Assembly (NCBI GenBank): GCA_938092015.1
Contig: CALKOT010000084.1
Coordinates: forward strand, 1-64,000
Reading direction: 5' to 3'
Source of the DNA: an uncultured Paracoccaceae bacterium
GTDB lineage: Bacteria > Pseudomonadota > Alphaproteobacteria > Rhodobacterales > Rhodobacteraceae
DNA length: 64,000 nucleotides
This document shows, piece by piece, positions 63,664 through 64,000 of the stretch; position 1 is the first letter of the stretch, and each line of letters starts with the position of its first letter. Position numbers and translations under genes: made by a program. A model generated the notes under the pieces. It was not told the origin of the DNA. It made no database searches and saw only the letters and a list, made by a program, of their open reading frames with translations.

Positions 63664-64000
63664 TCAGAACCGACCTTCTACGCTATCGCGCGAAGACCAA
63701 ACTCGTACGCCTCTGGCTGAGCGTAGCTTAAGGGGCGACAATTCGAAGTCACCCCTAAGCAGACGCGCCGTAACCGGCGCATCGGAACCCTGGTTCGGGT
63801 TTTCCGGCGCCGCTGCGACGAAATCGAATTCGTAGAACCCGTCTGGGCCAAGTTCGCCGCCATACCGGATGCGAAGTTCGGGTAGATAATAGCCCGTTCC
63901 AGGCGCGACGCCGTTTGCGATCAGCATATAGCCGCGAAACAATCGCCCCAGTTCCAGCGATTCGATCCTGACAACCGGCGTTTTTTCGATTTCAGGCGCT
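63664..64000 (-). CDS. Unknown protein, start lies beyond the window
   Basis: The frame stays open from 63664 to the window end, so at least 111 residues are visible and the start is missing. The visible part includes IESLELGRLFRGY, GTGYYLPELRIRYG and FYEFDFVAAAPENPNQG, a beta-rich pattern without membrane segments. I do not recognise a family. It is convergent with rnd, with about 19 bases between. Confidence 0.6.
   Translation of the reverse strand, partial: APEIEKTPVVRIESLELGRLFRGYMLIANGVAPGTGYYLPELRIRYGGELGPDGFYEFDFVAAAPENPNQGSDAPVTARLLRGDFELSPLKLRSARGVRVWSSRDSVEGRF

Overview
The window looks like a chromosomal segment of an alphaproteobacterium of the Rhodobacteraceae (Roseobacter group). 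The main reasons are gene order and family types: nusB-ribH-ribBA-ribE with ribD-nrdR-glyA, hdaA next to ppx, proS-lolC-lolD, a methylmalonyl-CoA epimerase followed by a DUF1467 gene, a DksA with only one zinc-finger cysteine, a short prolyl-tRNA synthetase, and a RibBA whose cyclohydrolase half has lost its cysteines. No rRNA, tRNA or CRISPR array was found.

Layout. 0.4-5.4 kb (minus): a likely operon of MoxR ATPase, AEC permease, GNAT acetyltransferase, DUF2927 lipoprotein, small membrane protein and VWA protein. 5.6-6.8 kb (plus): dksA and an FkbM methyltransferase broken by one amber codon. 6.8-13.9 kb (plus): a reductive pyrimidine catabolism operon (M20 amidase of the beta-ureidopropionase type, dihydropyrimidinase, SsuABC/TauABC-like ABC transporter) into which a GIY-YIG gene flanked by inverted palindromes and several small unknown genes have been inserted. 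14-22.5 kb: cytochrome P450, cytochrome b561, a second GNAT paralogue, an amber-interrupted glutamine amidotransferase, a di-haem cytochrome c, the THI5/NMT1-like binding protein that probably serves the 10.7-13.9 kb transporter, an esterase and a class V aminotransferase. RutR-like operators (TTGACCA-nn-TGGTCAA type) precede both the pyrimidine operon and the distant binding-protein gene, tying them into one regulon.

22.6-35.5 kb: riboflavin genes and nusB (minus) with an amidohydrolase inside them. The locus is split by a plus-strand capsule module (kpsS, a frameshifted KpsD/Wza-type export gene, kpsC) between ribE and ribD. A decayed DM13-domain gene, a long hairpin and a possible small RNA lie between nrdR and glyA. 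35.7-49 kb: nadK, an AI-2E family permease, hdaA, ppx (no ppk between them), proS, lolC, lolD, agmatinase, a sterol-desaturase-like protein and dnaE. 49-53 kb: a Hint-domain protein, an amber-interrupted creA, mce-DUF1467 and two tiny exported peptides. 53-64 kb: CysZ-like protein, nitroreductase, orphan Vsr, GNAT, a DUF1501/DUF1800 pair, aspS, two CPBP proteins around an OmpA lipoprotein, rnd, and the start-truncated end of an unknown gene.

The window is notable for damaged genes: three carry a single in-frame TAG as their only visible lesion, two show one-base frame disruptions, and one (DM13) has several lesions. These are either real decay or sequence errors; TAG also ends intact genes here (hdaA, ribD), so wholesale codon reassignment is unlikely. 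The best candidates for something new are the GIY-YIG element with its inverted palindromes inside the pyrimidine operon, and the RutR-like regulon that includes unknown small membrane proteins.
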